From the NCBI GenBank assembly GCA_012269595.1, contig JAAXJX010000005.1, positions 1 to 64,000 of the forward strand: DNA of 64,000 nt, in the 5' to 3' direction. The DNA comes from Planctomycetia bacterium (GTDB taxonomy: Bacteria > Planctomycetota > UBA8108 > UBA1146). Under the pieces are notes generated by a model, which worked only from the letters and a program-made list of their open reading frames with translations, made no database searches and was not told where the DNA came from. Shown here one piece after another: positions 6,946-14,007 of the stretch (the first letter of the stretch is position 1; the number at the start of each line of letters is the position of its first letter). Made by a program: the position numbers and the translations under genes.

Positions 6946-8886
6946 ATGAACCAAGAACAATCCGGTAAAACACTCCGCATCTCTGTTACCGGAAATCCCA
7001 ACGTTGGAAAGTCCACCCTCTTCAATGCCCTTGTGACGGGGAATGCCAGAGTCTCGAACTTTCCCGGGATCACAGCGGAATCGCTGGTGGGTGAGGATCG
7101 CTGGGGGGACATCGATGTGGAGGTCACGGACCTCCCCGGGTGCTACGGCCTGCAACTGGACCTTCCCGAATCCCGTCACTGCCAACAACATTTGGGGGCC
7201 TCCCAAAAGCCCGACTTGCTCGTCAGTGTGATTGATGCGGTCAGCCTGCGCAGAAACATGAACCTGTTGGCGGAGTGTCTGCAAAAAGGAACGCACAATG
7301 CGGTCATTGTGACCCGAACCGATGAAGCACGACTCCGGGGTGTGGAGATCGACTTCCAGCGGTTGGAGGAGCTGCTTCAGGTTCCTGTATTGGAACTGGC
7401 GCATCGGCATGCACACCGAAATGCAGCCCTCAAGGAATTTATTCTGGCTGCGGCAGAGCGGCCCGTAAGTACTCAGGATACGGTTCTCGATTCGAAGTGG
7501 GTCGATGATACGGTCGCAGCGGTGACACGCCCCGTTCGACCGGAGGAAGCCAAAAAGCGAAGAGAGAAGGAGGATCGCCTCGATCGATTCCTGCTTCATC
7601 CCTTCTGGGGGCTTACGACCTTTTTCATCATCATGAGCCTGCTCTTTGGATGTGTGTTCTGGTTGGCCCAGATTCCCATGGAATGGCTCGACAATACCTT
7701 TGCTTTGATCGCGGATTGGGTTTCTGCAAGCATGCCGGAAGGCGAGGTCAGAAGTCTCGTCGTCGAGGGAATCATCGGTGGAGTATCGGGTACGCTGATT
7801 TTCCTGCCTCAGGTTTTGCTGCTGTTTTTCCTCATTAGTGTTTTGGAGGAAACCGGTTATCTGGCCCGTGCTGCATTGGTTGCGGATCGTTGGCTGAGAC
7901 CGTTCGGCCTGCCTGGGCATTCCTTTGTTCCCTTGTTGTCGAGTCACGCTTGCGCCATTCCAGGAATTCTGTGCACGCGTTTGATTCCGGATCGCAAGGA
8001 TCGTCTGGCAGCGATTCTGGTTGCTCCATTCCTCTCTTGTGCAGCAAGATTGCCGGTATACCAGCTGCTGGTAGGGTTGCTCTTTCCTGAAAAACCCTTC
8101 ATTGCCGGATTGGCTTTTGCCGGGTGTTACCTGCTGGGAGCATTGGCAGCGGTCTTCAGTGCCTGGATAGTTCGGCGTTTCCTGTTGCCCGGGCCCAGTC
8201 CCGATCTGGTTCTCGAGATGCCTCCCTTTCAGCGACCGTCATTGCTGGACTCCCTGAAAATCGCCTGCCAGCGAGGTTGGCTCTTCCTGAAAAATGCGGG
8301 AACCGTCATTTTGCTGATGTGCATCGTTCTCTGGTGGTTGGGAACCTATCCCAAGAGCACGGAGAGTTCTGCTGTCGCCGAGTTGCGAGCCAAAGCTGCA
8401 GCAGTGGAATCTGTGGAGGAAGCGGAAGCCCTCGTCGAGGAGGCGGACTCTCTCGCTTCCCGAGAGAGTACCGCCGCTTCCTATCTGGGTCGTATCGGCA
8501 AGAGTGTGGAGCCGGTGTTTGCACCTATCGGAGCCGACTGGCAATTGTCGATTTCGATCATGGCCAGTTTTGCCGCCAGGGAAGTTTTTGTGTCTTCAAC
8601 CAGTGTTCTATTGGGAACTGGTGAAGAGGCAGAGGCGGAACCTTTGATGGACAAGATCAGAAACTCCAGACGGGATGATGGTTCGCCTCTTTTGACGCCC
8701 TCGTCGGCTGCTGGATTGTTGGTCTTTTTCGTGCTGGCAATGCAATGTCTGCCGACGCTTGCGGTCACTCGCAAGGAGTCCGGGGCATGGAAGTGGGCGA
8801 TCCTTCAGTTGACATGGATGAGCCTTCTGGCATGGGGCATGGCTGCGGCCATGCGCATGTTGATTCTGCTTCTCGGGTGGGAGTGA
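6946..8886 (+). CDS. feoB: Ferrous iron transporter FeoB
   Basis: A 646-residue inner-membrane Fe(II) transporter. The N-terminal G domain shows GNPNVGKST (G1, residues 16-24), an SNFPGIT switch I and DLPGCYG (G3). The G4 position reads TRTD instead of the usual N-x-x-D, which could weaken guanine specificity. The membrane part has the FeoB gate-type segments, including LSSHACAIPGI and LSCAARLPVY. A charged soluble insert interrupts the membrane domain at about residues 480-530. ATG 6946 is favoured over the adjacent GTG 6943 because an AGGGGG ribosome site is then better spaced. It belongs to the operon starting at operator 2 and precedes its small Cys-rich partner. FeoA is encoded separately at 11117-11419. 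Confidence 0.96.
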   Translation: MNQEQSGKTLRISVTGNPNVGKSTLFNALVTGNARVSNFPGITAESLVGEDRWGDIDVEVTDLPGCYGLQLDLPESRHCQQHLGASQKPDLLVSVIDAVSLRRNMNLLAECLQKGTHNAVIVTRTDEARLRGVEIDFQRLEELLQVPVLELAHRHAHRNAALKEFILAAAERPVSTQDTVLDSKWVDDTVAAVTRPVRPEEAKKRREKEDRLDRFLLHPFWGLTTFFIIMSLLFGCVFWLAQIPMEWLDNTFALIADWVSASMPEGEVRSLVVEGIIGGVSGTLIFLPQVLLLFFLISVLEETGYLARAALVADRWLRPFGLPGHSFVPLLSSHACAIPGILCTRLIPDRKDRLAAILVAPFLSCAARLPVYQLLVGLLFPEKPFIAGLAFAGCYLLGALAAVFSAWIVRRFLLPGPSPDLVLEMPPFQRPSLLDSLKIACQRGWLFLKNAGTVILLMCIVLWWLGTYPKSTESSAVAELRAKAAAVESVEEAEALVEEADSLASRESTAASYLGRIGKSVEPVFAPIGADWQLSISIMASFAAREVFVSSTSVLLGTGEEAEAEPLMDKIRNSRRDDGSPLLTPSSAAGLLVFFVLAMQCLPTLAVTRKESGAWKWAILQLTWMSLLAWGMAAAMRMLILLLGWE

Positions 8887-8892
8887 GGATCC

Positions 8893-9012
8893 ATGTTTGA
8901 ATCCGATCCCCAATTCTGGATCGTGACTCTCGTCGCAGTTGTCTCTCTCCTGTTGCTGGTCCGGAAGCGGAGCCGCACGTCCGGCGGAGATTGTGGACCC
9001 TGCTCCAAATAG
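8893..9012 (+). CDS. FeoB-associated Cys-rich small membrane protein
   Basis: A 39-residue ORF begins six bases after feoB ends. It has one transmembrane helix (FWIVTLVAVVSLLLLV) followed by a basic stretch and a C-terminal DCGPCSK tail. A short single-helix protein ending in a Cys-x-x-Cys-type tail directly after feoB matches the FeoB-associated Cys-rich family found in many bacteria. It may bind iron or assist the transporter; its role is not established. No strong ribosome site was seen beyond GAGTGAGGAT at the feoB stop, which suggests coupled translation. Confidence 0.8.
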   Translation: MFESDPQFWIVTLVAVVSLLLLVRKRSRTSGGDCGPCSK

Positions 9013-9105
9013 GACCCTGCCAATTTATTTCACTGTGGTATCTTTGTTTTCAGTTTGATCCAAGGATGTGGATCGACCGGAAGGTCAAAATTGGAAGGGT
9101 ATCCC

Positions 9106-10275
9106 ATGATTCCTCGTCTTCGTCGATACGGGACCGTTTGTCTCGTAATCGCTTTTATGCTGTCGGGTCCGGCAGTGGCTTTCTCTTCTTCTCCCGATTC
9201 GGTGGGGGTCGCAGACGAAAAGATGGAAGCGGCCGCTGAAAAGGCATTTGAAGAGATCAACAAAAAAATGAGCGAGGCTCAGGAGGCTTATTACAAGCCG
9301 CTGACTGAGGCTCGGGAAAAAGGTCTCAGCGATAAAGAGATGGAGAAGATCGAACTCGATCCGGAACTCGATCCCGTAATGGTGGTGGGCCCGGAGATGC
9401 TCAAAACCATCGACAAGTATGCGGGAACAGATGCAGCCCTCGGTGCTTGCGACCAAATGCTGGCTTTGGCTGGCAGAAGTGAATCTGCCGGCTGGATGGC
9501 TGAAAAGGTCATGTCGGCGCTCAAGGCTCACTACCTAAAGAACGAGAAGCTGGTCGACGTCTTGCGCTACTCCCATTACTGCTCCGAAGCCATGGCGCCA
9601 GCCATGTGTGATTTTCTCAGTGTGGTCGTCAGTGAGTCTCCTCACAGGGAAGTTCAGGCCGCAGGCTGTTACTCTCTTGCCAAGATCAAGGGCAAGAAAG
9701 AAGAGACACGCAGTGAAGGCCTGGCTCTGCTCAAAAAGGTTCAGGATGAGTATGGAGATGTTTCTTACGGGAGATCCGTTTATGCCGACAAGGTCAAGGG
9801 CGACCTCTTCGAAATGAAGAATCTTCAGGTCGGTTGTGTCGCACCTGAAATCATTGGCAAGGAGATCTCCGGCAAGTTGATGCAGCTGTCCTCTTTCCGC
9901 GGAAAGGTGATCCTGCTTGATTTCTGGGGTGATTGGTGAGGTCCCTGCAGGGCCATGTACCCACACGAGCGGTCGCTCGTGGAGAAATACTCTGCAGATC
10001 CTTTTGCCATCGTCGGAATCAACTCGGATTCCTCCATCGAAAAAGCCCGTGAAGTGGTCGAGAAAAACAAGATCAACTGGCTCAGCTTTTATGATGGGAG
10101 TCCAGGTGGACCCATTTCAACACGCTGGAATGTGACCGGTTGGCCGACGATCTACCTGATCGATGCCAAGGGAATCATTCGTTACAAGGATGTCCGTGGC
10201 AAAGAAATGGATGACGCCATCGAGTTGCTGGTTCAGGAAGCGAAAGCCGAACAGGCCGCTGAAAAGAGCAAGTAA
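9106..10275 (+). CDS. Exported TlpA-like thioredoxin, probable selenoprotein (UGA = Sec278)
   Basis: Two frames separated only by an in-frame TGA (9937-9939) together form one 389-residue thioredoxin-family protein. A signal peptide (VCLVIAFMLSGPAVAF) is followed by a helical region and a C-terminal thioredoxin fold. The active site reads LLDFWGDW, then UGA, then GPCRAMYPHE. The stop codon thus sits exactly at the first Cys of the canonical W-C-G-P-C motif, while Cys281 remains. A hairpin with a GGUC loop lies 25 bases downstream, as expected for a bacterial SECIS. The fold continues past the stop without a frame change: GINSD, WNVTGWPTIYLID (cis-Pro) and a final helix. ATG 9106 follows GGAAGGG. 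It closes the feoB operon and is followed by a terminator. A redox role in iron or disulfide handling outside the cytoplasm is inferred. Confidence 0.88.
9964..9981 (+). promoter_or_regulatory. Candidate bacterial SECIS hairpin
   Basis: CACGAGC (9964-9970) pairs perfectly with GCTCGTG (9975-9981), leaving a GGTC tetraloop. The loop begins 32 bases after the UGA at 9937-9939, inside the spacing usual for SelB-dependent SECIS elements. From memory, the E. coli fdhF SECIS also presents a GGUC apical loop. The element lies inside the coding region, as is normal in bacteria. Confidence 0.7.
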
Positions 10276-10301
10276 AGCCACGCATTCTCATGCGACATGG
10301 A

Positions 10302-10979
10302 TTATCCCGGGGAATCTTCTGAGGAAGGTTTCCCGGGATTTTTTTGATCCGATCCAAAGCCCATGGGGCAGCTACTCGAGTCAGGCTTGCCCGAGTCTGT
10401 TTTGTCCGAGGATTTGGCAGGAAAGAGCGGGTTTGATGCCGGAGGGTCGGCCTTGCCCGCCCGGTTTCTTCGGCGAGGGGCCCACCACAGCTCGTCGAGG
10501 CACGCCAAAGATCCCAGTACCAGACTGAGCAAAAGAAGGCTTCCACCGATGATCTGGGTGAAGAGTGCCAGTGAACTTCCGGAAGCAATGGCGAGGGGTG
10601 AGAAGAGCAACCCGACAAGACTTCCAAATCCTGTGAAGGAGAGGGTGACCTTGACCCCAGTCGACCAGGGAGTCAGTTCAAACAGGTGCAGGACAACGAA
10701 GAGCAACATTCCCAGAGAGAAGATATGGTCATGAATAAAGGAAAGCAGTTCCCTGGGAGTTTTTTCGGACATCAACTCTTCAGCATCGAGGTCGTCCTCA
10801 TTGCCCAGAACCCATTCGCGGGCATTGTCGACAGAAAATCCTCCTGCACTGCTGGAGTACTGAACTGCAGCAACGACACAGCCAGCGAGGACGGTCAGAA
10901 AAAAGAGCGTCAGGAGCCAACGGGTGGAGGTGTTGGAGCGAGCGAGGGTAAATCCGGACTGCTTGTAAAATCGGGTCAT
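10302..10979 (-). CDS. Four-helix membrane protein, possible cytochrome b-like
   Basis: A 225-residue protein with about four membrane helices: WLLTLFFLTVLAGCVVAAV, SFIHDHIFSLGMLLFVVLHL, a Gly-rich third and a Leu-rich fourth helix. The C-terminus is a polar, low-complexity tail. Helix 2 carries two histidines at its start (FIHDH) and one near its end (LHLF), which could ligate heme; this is a structural guess, not a family assignment. ATG 10979 follows GTGAAGG; a GTG start at 10991 is the alternative. It lies inside the iron block, convergent with the selenoprotein gene, but no palindromic operator was found upstream. A membrane electron carrier serving iron reduction is one possibility. I do not recognise the family. 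Confidence 0.6.
   Translation of the reverse strand: MTRFYKQSGFTLARSNTSTRWLLTLFFLTVLAGCVVAAVQYSSSAGGFSVDNAREWVLGNEDDLDAEELMSEKTPRELLSFIHDHIFSLGMLLFVVLHLFELTPWSTGVKVTLSFTGFGSLVGLLFSPLAIASGSSLALFTQIIGGSLLLLSLVLGSLACLDELWWAPRRRNRAGKADPPASNPLFPAKSSDKTDSGKPDSSSCPMGFGSDQKNPGKPSSEDSPG
10304..10345 (+). terminator. Rho-independent terminator of the feoB/selenoprotein operon
   Basis: ATCCCGGG (10304-10311) pairs with CCCGGGAT (10332-10339) and is followed by a run of T to 10345. It lies about 30 bp after the selenoprotein stop codon. The left arm overlaps the stop codon and last codons of the convergent membrane-protein gene. Confidence 0.8.
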
Positions 10980-11116
10980 GTCAGCCTTCACCCACCCTGT
11001 TCAACCCTGAAAATCAACACTGGAATGCAGACTGCGAAATGCAGACTACTTTGCGGCTGTAAAAACAGTGAATCAGATTTGTGAAAGGAAAGCGTGTTCA
11101 AGGAAGGAAATCTGGA

Positions 11117-11419
11117 TCAACTGTCCAGAGGGAGAACCCGGAGAGAAGAGGCAATCTCTTCACTGAGTCCCACCCGTTGACCGTCGATCTCCAGAATACA
11201 GGAACCGGAATTGTGACAAACCCGGAGTTCACAATCCCCGCACATGCCCATCGCTTCCAAGAGGGGGCGCTGATTCTGGGGAATCGACTCTTCCACCAGG
11301 CGCCCCCGATCTCCCAGTTTCATGTCGAAGAGTGATCTGACCTGAACAGACGTGCTGAGAGCCGCCTGTTCCAGCGAGGGTCGCACACTCTTTTCAGGGC
11401 TGGGGTTGCCGGTTTGCAT
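11117..11419 (-). CDS. feoA: FeoA-domain protein
   Basis: About 100 residues. The FeoA SH3-like fold is visible in the C-terminal three quarters: MKLGDRGRLVEESI, then PLLEAMGMCGDCELRV, where Leu-x-x-MG-hydrophobic-x-x-G is the usual signature, then CILEIDGQRVGLSEEIASSL. FeoA is a small cytoplasmic protein that acts with FeoB in Fe(II) uptake. Two cysteines in MGMCGDC are notable. ATG 11419 is chosen for the TGGAGA ribosome site; the frame stays open to 11482. Unusually, feoA is not adjacent to feoB but is divergent from the dtxR-type gene. Operator 3 lies 158 bp upstream, so it is probably in the same regulon. Confidence 0.88.
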   Translation of the reverse strand: MQTGNPSPEKSVRPSLEQAALSTSVQVRSLFDMKLGDRGRLVEESIPQNQRPLLEAMGMCGDCELRVCHNSGSCILEIDGQRVGLSEEIASSLRVLPLDS

Positions 11420-11544
11420 GGATCTCCAGTTCGAAAGTCCTGAGATGAAGGCCCAAGTGAGCCTCGCAACTTTTACGAGCACTTGTCCTTACGTGAATCG
11501 GGCATTAATCTTCAGATTCAGGAACACAGTGCTCAATAGGCCTA

Positions 11545-11573
11545 TTTTTACATGCTGTTTGAGTGCTCATCAA
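11545..11573 (-). promoter_or_regulatory. Possible feoA promoter
   Basis: Read on the minus strand, TTGATG (11573-11568) and TAAAAA (11550-11545) are 17 bp apart. The -35 box begins three bases from operator 3. The match is moderate and other placements are possible. Confidence 0.3.
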
Positions 11574-11576
11574 CCC

Positions 11577-11592
11577 GTTTGGGTACCCAAAC
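11577..11592. promoter_or_regulatory. Palindromic operator 3 (probable autoregulatory site)
   Basis: GTTTGGGTACCCAAAC is a perfect 16-bp palindrome. It sits between feoA and the DtxR-family gene, ending 17 bp before that gene's start codon and just ahead of its GAGGAGGAGG ribosome site. Operators 1 and 2 share both arms. Position directly at the regulator gene suggests autoregulation plus control of feoA. Confidence 0.8.
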
Positions 11593-11609
11593 AAGAGGAG
11601 GAGGTGCGA

Positions 11610-12167
11610 ATGGATTGGCGAGAGTTCGATCAGAACCCCGTAAGTCATTCCGCTGCCCACCATTTGACGGCGATTCAGCAACTCCTGGAAGATCAGGGGT
11701 ATGCCCGAGTTTCGGATGTCGCCCGAAAACTGGGCATTACCCGCGGAAGTGTTTCCGTCTCCCTCAAGGGACTCCGGCAAAGAGGGCTGGTGGTGGAAGA
11801 CCAGCACAAGCATTTGGGGCTTTCTGATGAAGGCCAGCGGATTGCACGGGGGATTCATACCAAGCGGGTCCTGTTTAAGGCATTTTTGGAAAAATCCCTC
11901 GGCCTGCCTGCGGATCTGGCGGAAATGGACGCCTGCAAGATTGAGCACCTGATCAGTGATCTGACCGCTGAGGCGCTGGCGATCTACATCGATCGAAGAG
12001 AGGATGCTTCAGATTCTTCTTCGGATCGAGACCAGCAAGTGAACGCTCTCGAAGACAGTATCCGTGAAGGCCGGGTTGAGGCGTTCCCGGGAAAAGAGAT
12101 CGAGACCATCTCCGAGCGATTGCAGAGCAGCTCTGAAGAGCAAAGCAAGGATAAAGACGATGAGTGA
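11610..12167 (+). CDS. DtxR-family metal-dependent transcriptional regulator
   Basis: 185 residues. Residues about 12-70 form a winged helix (YARVSDVARKLGITRGSVSV is the recognition region). Residues about 75-140 form the metal-binding/dimerisation domain with DACKIEH at 107-113. In DtxR/IdeR the equivalent Cys, Glu and His are primary metal ligands, while Mn-sensing MntR proteins usually lack the Cys; this favours iron sensing. An acidic 45-residue tail replaces the SH3 domain of classical DtxR. The start ATG follows an exceptionally strong GAGGAGGAGG site. Operator 3 lies immediately upstream. The stop overlaps the ferritin-like gene start by 8 bp. It is the likely repressor of the three-site regulon. 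Confidence 0.92.
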   Translation: MDWREFDQNPVSHSAAHHLTAIQQLLEDQGYARVSDVARKLGITRGSVSVSLKGLRQRGLVVEDQHKHLGLSDEGQRIARGIHTKRVLFKAFLEKSLGLPADLAEMDACKIEHLISDLTAEALAIYIDRREDASDSSSDRDQQVNALEDSIREGRVEAFPGKEIETISERLQSSSEEQSKDKDDE

Positions 12168-12609
12168 ATATTCCCGCGAGGTTGCTCTGAGCCGCCTGAA
12201 TGAATTGTTGGCGGAAGAGTTGGAAGCTTCGATTCGATATTTGCATTTGGGCACACTGGTTCAGGGGATCGACCGATTGGTCATCCAAAAGGTGCTTCAG
12301 GAAAATCATGAAGAAACGGTCGAGCATGCCCAGCAGGTCTCCGAGAAGATTCTTCAGGTGGGGGGAACTCCAAAACCAAAAATCAATCTCGAATTGACGG
12401 GTGAAAAGTGCACGGGTGTCGAAGCTCTTCAGACGGCACTGCTCTTTGAGCAGGCAGCTCTGGATGCTTACAAGGAGTTTCTCGAGGTGGTAGAGGGCAG
12501 TGGAGACGTGGTTCTCGAGGAGTTCGCGCGTCAACAGGTAGCACTGGAGTCTGAGCACGTTTCTGAACTGCGGATGCTTCTCGGGGAAAACGTCGTTGGC
12601 AGCGAGTGA
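12160..12609 (+). CDS. Ferritin-like (bacterioferritin-type) protein
   Basis: A 149-residue four-helix-bundle protein. The N-terminal helix LNELLAEELEASIRYLHLG, then ENHEETVEHAQQVSEKILQ, then EQAALDAYKEFLE and ALESEHVSEL carry the spaced Glu and E-x-x-H residues of a ferritin-like diiron centre. KILQVGGTPKP resembles the bacterioferritin loop. It probably stores or buffers iron. Its start codon overlaps the end of the DtxR-type gene (ATGAGTGA), so the repressor and store are co-translated. Whether it forms a 24-mer or binds heme cannot be judged from sequence alone. Confidence 0.8.
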   Translation: MSEYSREVALSRLNELLAEELEASIRYLHLGTLVQGIDRLVIQKVLQENHEETVEHAQQVSEKILQVGGTPKPKINLELTGEKCTGVEALQTALLFEQAALDAYKEFLEVVEGSGDVVLEEFARQQVALESEHVSELRMLLGENVVGSE

Positions 12610-13084
12610 TCGTCCCGGTGGGCTGACCGCTCTCTCTGTTCTCAATGGGTTCTTCGCTCTTGCCGTCGGTGGAACGACGATTCAGCGGTTCATGACATCC
12701 TATGATCTCATGGAAGTGGCAGAGGGTGAGGTGCGGGGCCGGGGCTGGCGTCGCAGGTATTTGAAGTCACTCCTCGATGAGGGGCTCACTCCCATGGATT
12801 TGCAAATCCTCGCCCTGATCGGATTGGTGGCAACACTGCTACTTCTGGTTTCGATTTGGGGTTTGTTGAAGCGCAGCAATTTGATCGGGCGTTGGCTCGG
12901 CACCCTTGGCGGCGTCGCTCTGGCAGCCTTCTATATCTTGAACATCGACTGGTTGCCGGAAACGTATCTCAGGGGAAGTGGGCTCTCCATTGCACGACAA
13001 ATCTTCTACCCTCTCTTCCTGATTTTCATGCTCCACGTGATTTTTCGCCGTGACTTTCTTCAAGCTCAGGGGAAATCCGGATGA
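12596..13084 (+). CDS. Small integral membrane protein of unknown function
   Basis: 162 residues with about four hydrophobic segments: GLTALSVLNGFFALAVGG, LQILALIGLVATLLLLVSIW, TLGGVALAAFYILNI and a C-terminal one ending FLIFMLHVIF. A basic RGRGWRRRY loop follows the first helix. The TTG start overlaps the ferritin-like gene by 14 bp and the stop overlaps the permease start by 4 bp, so it belongs to the dtxR-ferritin-ABC operon. It may be an accessory subunit of the transporter that follows. I do not recognise a family. Confidence 0.6.
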   Translation: MAASDRPGGLTALSVLNGFFALAVGGTTIQRFMTSYDLMEVAEGEVRGRGWRRRYLKSLLDEGLTPMDLQILALIGLVATLLLLVSIWGLLKRSNLIGRWLGTLGGVALAAFYILNIDWLPETYLRGSGLSIARQIFYPLFLIFMLHVIFRRDFLQAQGKSG

Positions 13085-14007
13085 TTCAATTTCGTCATGT
13101 CCTTCTCCATGCACAAAAACTGATCATTCACTCCCTGCGGACCGGCTCGGGAGTCGCCTTCATCTTTCTGACGATCTTGATCGGTCTGTCACTGGCGAAT
13201 CTCTCGATCACTCCTGTGGAGTTGGGGTTTACGACAGCAGAAGAGTTCAGGGAATCCGCAAGCAAGGCCATCGGGTTCGCCCTTGCGACGGCAAGTTTGC
13301 GTATGGGCGGGGAAAATGAAAATGGTCCGCCGGACACGGATATTCTCTCTCGAATGGAATCCGGGGACTTGATCGATCTGGGTATGTGGGCACGGTACCT
13401 GATCCTGGATAACCCGATGTTGCTGTCGATCACGGTATTGCTGTTGGGAGTGGTCCTGCCTCTGATTTTGCCGCTGGGTTCATTCACGGCGATTTCCAGC
13501 GATGTCCAACACAGAACGGTTCGCTATCTCCTTCCCCGAACCAGCCGTCTGTCCCTGTTGGTTGGGCGCTGGCTGGGGACACTGTTCCTGTCATGGGTTT
13601 TGATACTTCTGCTCTTGTTCTCAGTCGTGGTCTATCTGTCGATCATGTTGCCTCCGGAGGCGACTGAATCGATGGTGCCATGGGCGGGGCGTTGTCTTTT
13701 TTCCTTGTGCTGTCTGGCGACCCCTTATGTTTCCCTTGGAATTCTGTGTTCTGCAGTCTTCAGGGTCCCGATGGTCGCTCTCCTTGCCGCGGTGGGAGCC
13801 ACGGTGGGGACACCGTTGCTGGCACTCAGCCTTCAGGAGGCATGGGACCCCCTTGGCAATCTTTTGTATCTGCTGCCCTGGGGATACTCGCACGAGCTGC
13901 TCTCTCCCAATGGAGACAAGGTTTTCACCGCCGTGGCCTATTCGCTGGGCCACAGTCTTCTGTTCATGACTCTGGCTGCATGGAGATTCCGGAGGGCTGA
14001 CCTTTGA
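13081..14007 (+). CDS. ABC-2-type transporter permease
   Basis: 308 residues with six or so membrane helices and an extracytoplasmic loop between the first two (residues about 55-110), the usual ABC-2 exporter layout. The segment PLGSFTAISSDVQHRTVRYLLP, split here by its Thr-Val-Arg coupling stretch, matches the conserved ABC-2 motif where new transmembrane domains meet the ATPase. It overlaps the downstream ATPase gene by 4 bp and pairs with it. The substrate is unknown; the operon position after an iron regulator and a ferritin hints at metal or stress-related export, but that is only context. Confidence 0.82.
   Translation: MIQFRHVLLHAQKLIIHSLRTGSGVAFIFLTILIGLSLANLSITPVELGFTTAEEFRESASKAIGFALATASLRMGGENENGPPDTDILSRMESGDLIDLGMWARYLILDNPMLLSITVLLLGVVLPLILPLGSFTAISSDVQHRTVRYLLPRTSRLSLLVGRWLGTLFLSWVLILLLLFSVVVYLSIMLPPEATESMVPWAGRCLFSLCCLATPYVSLGILCSAVFRVPMVALLAAVGATVGTPLLALSLQEAWDPLGNLLYLLPWGYSHELLSPNGDKVFTAVAYSLGHSLLFMTLAAWRFRRADL

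Noticed and set aside
6412-7947. 511-codon minus-strand frame across the end of the FMN/ApbE gene and feoB
   Set aside because: It is antisense to two well-recognised genes; its length comes from the base composition of the coding strand.
9937-9955. Stop codon splitting a thioredoxin gene into a pseudogene or two genes
   Set aside because: The frame continues without shift, the stop sits exactly at an active-site Cys, and a SECIS-like hairpin follows; the second part has no start with its own ribosome site.
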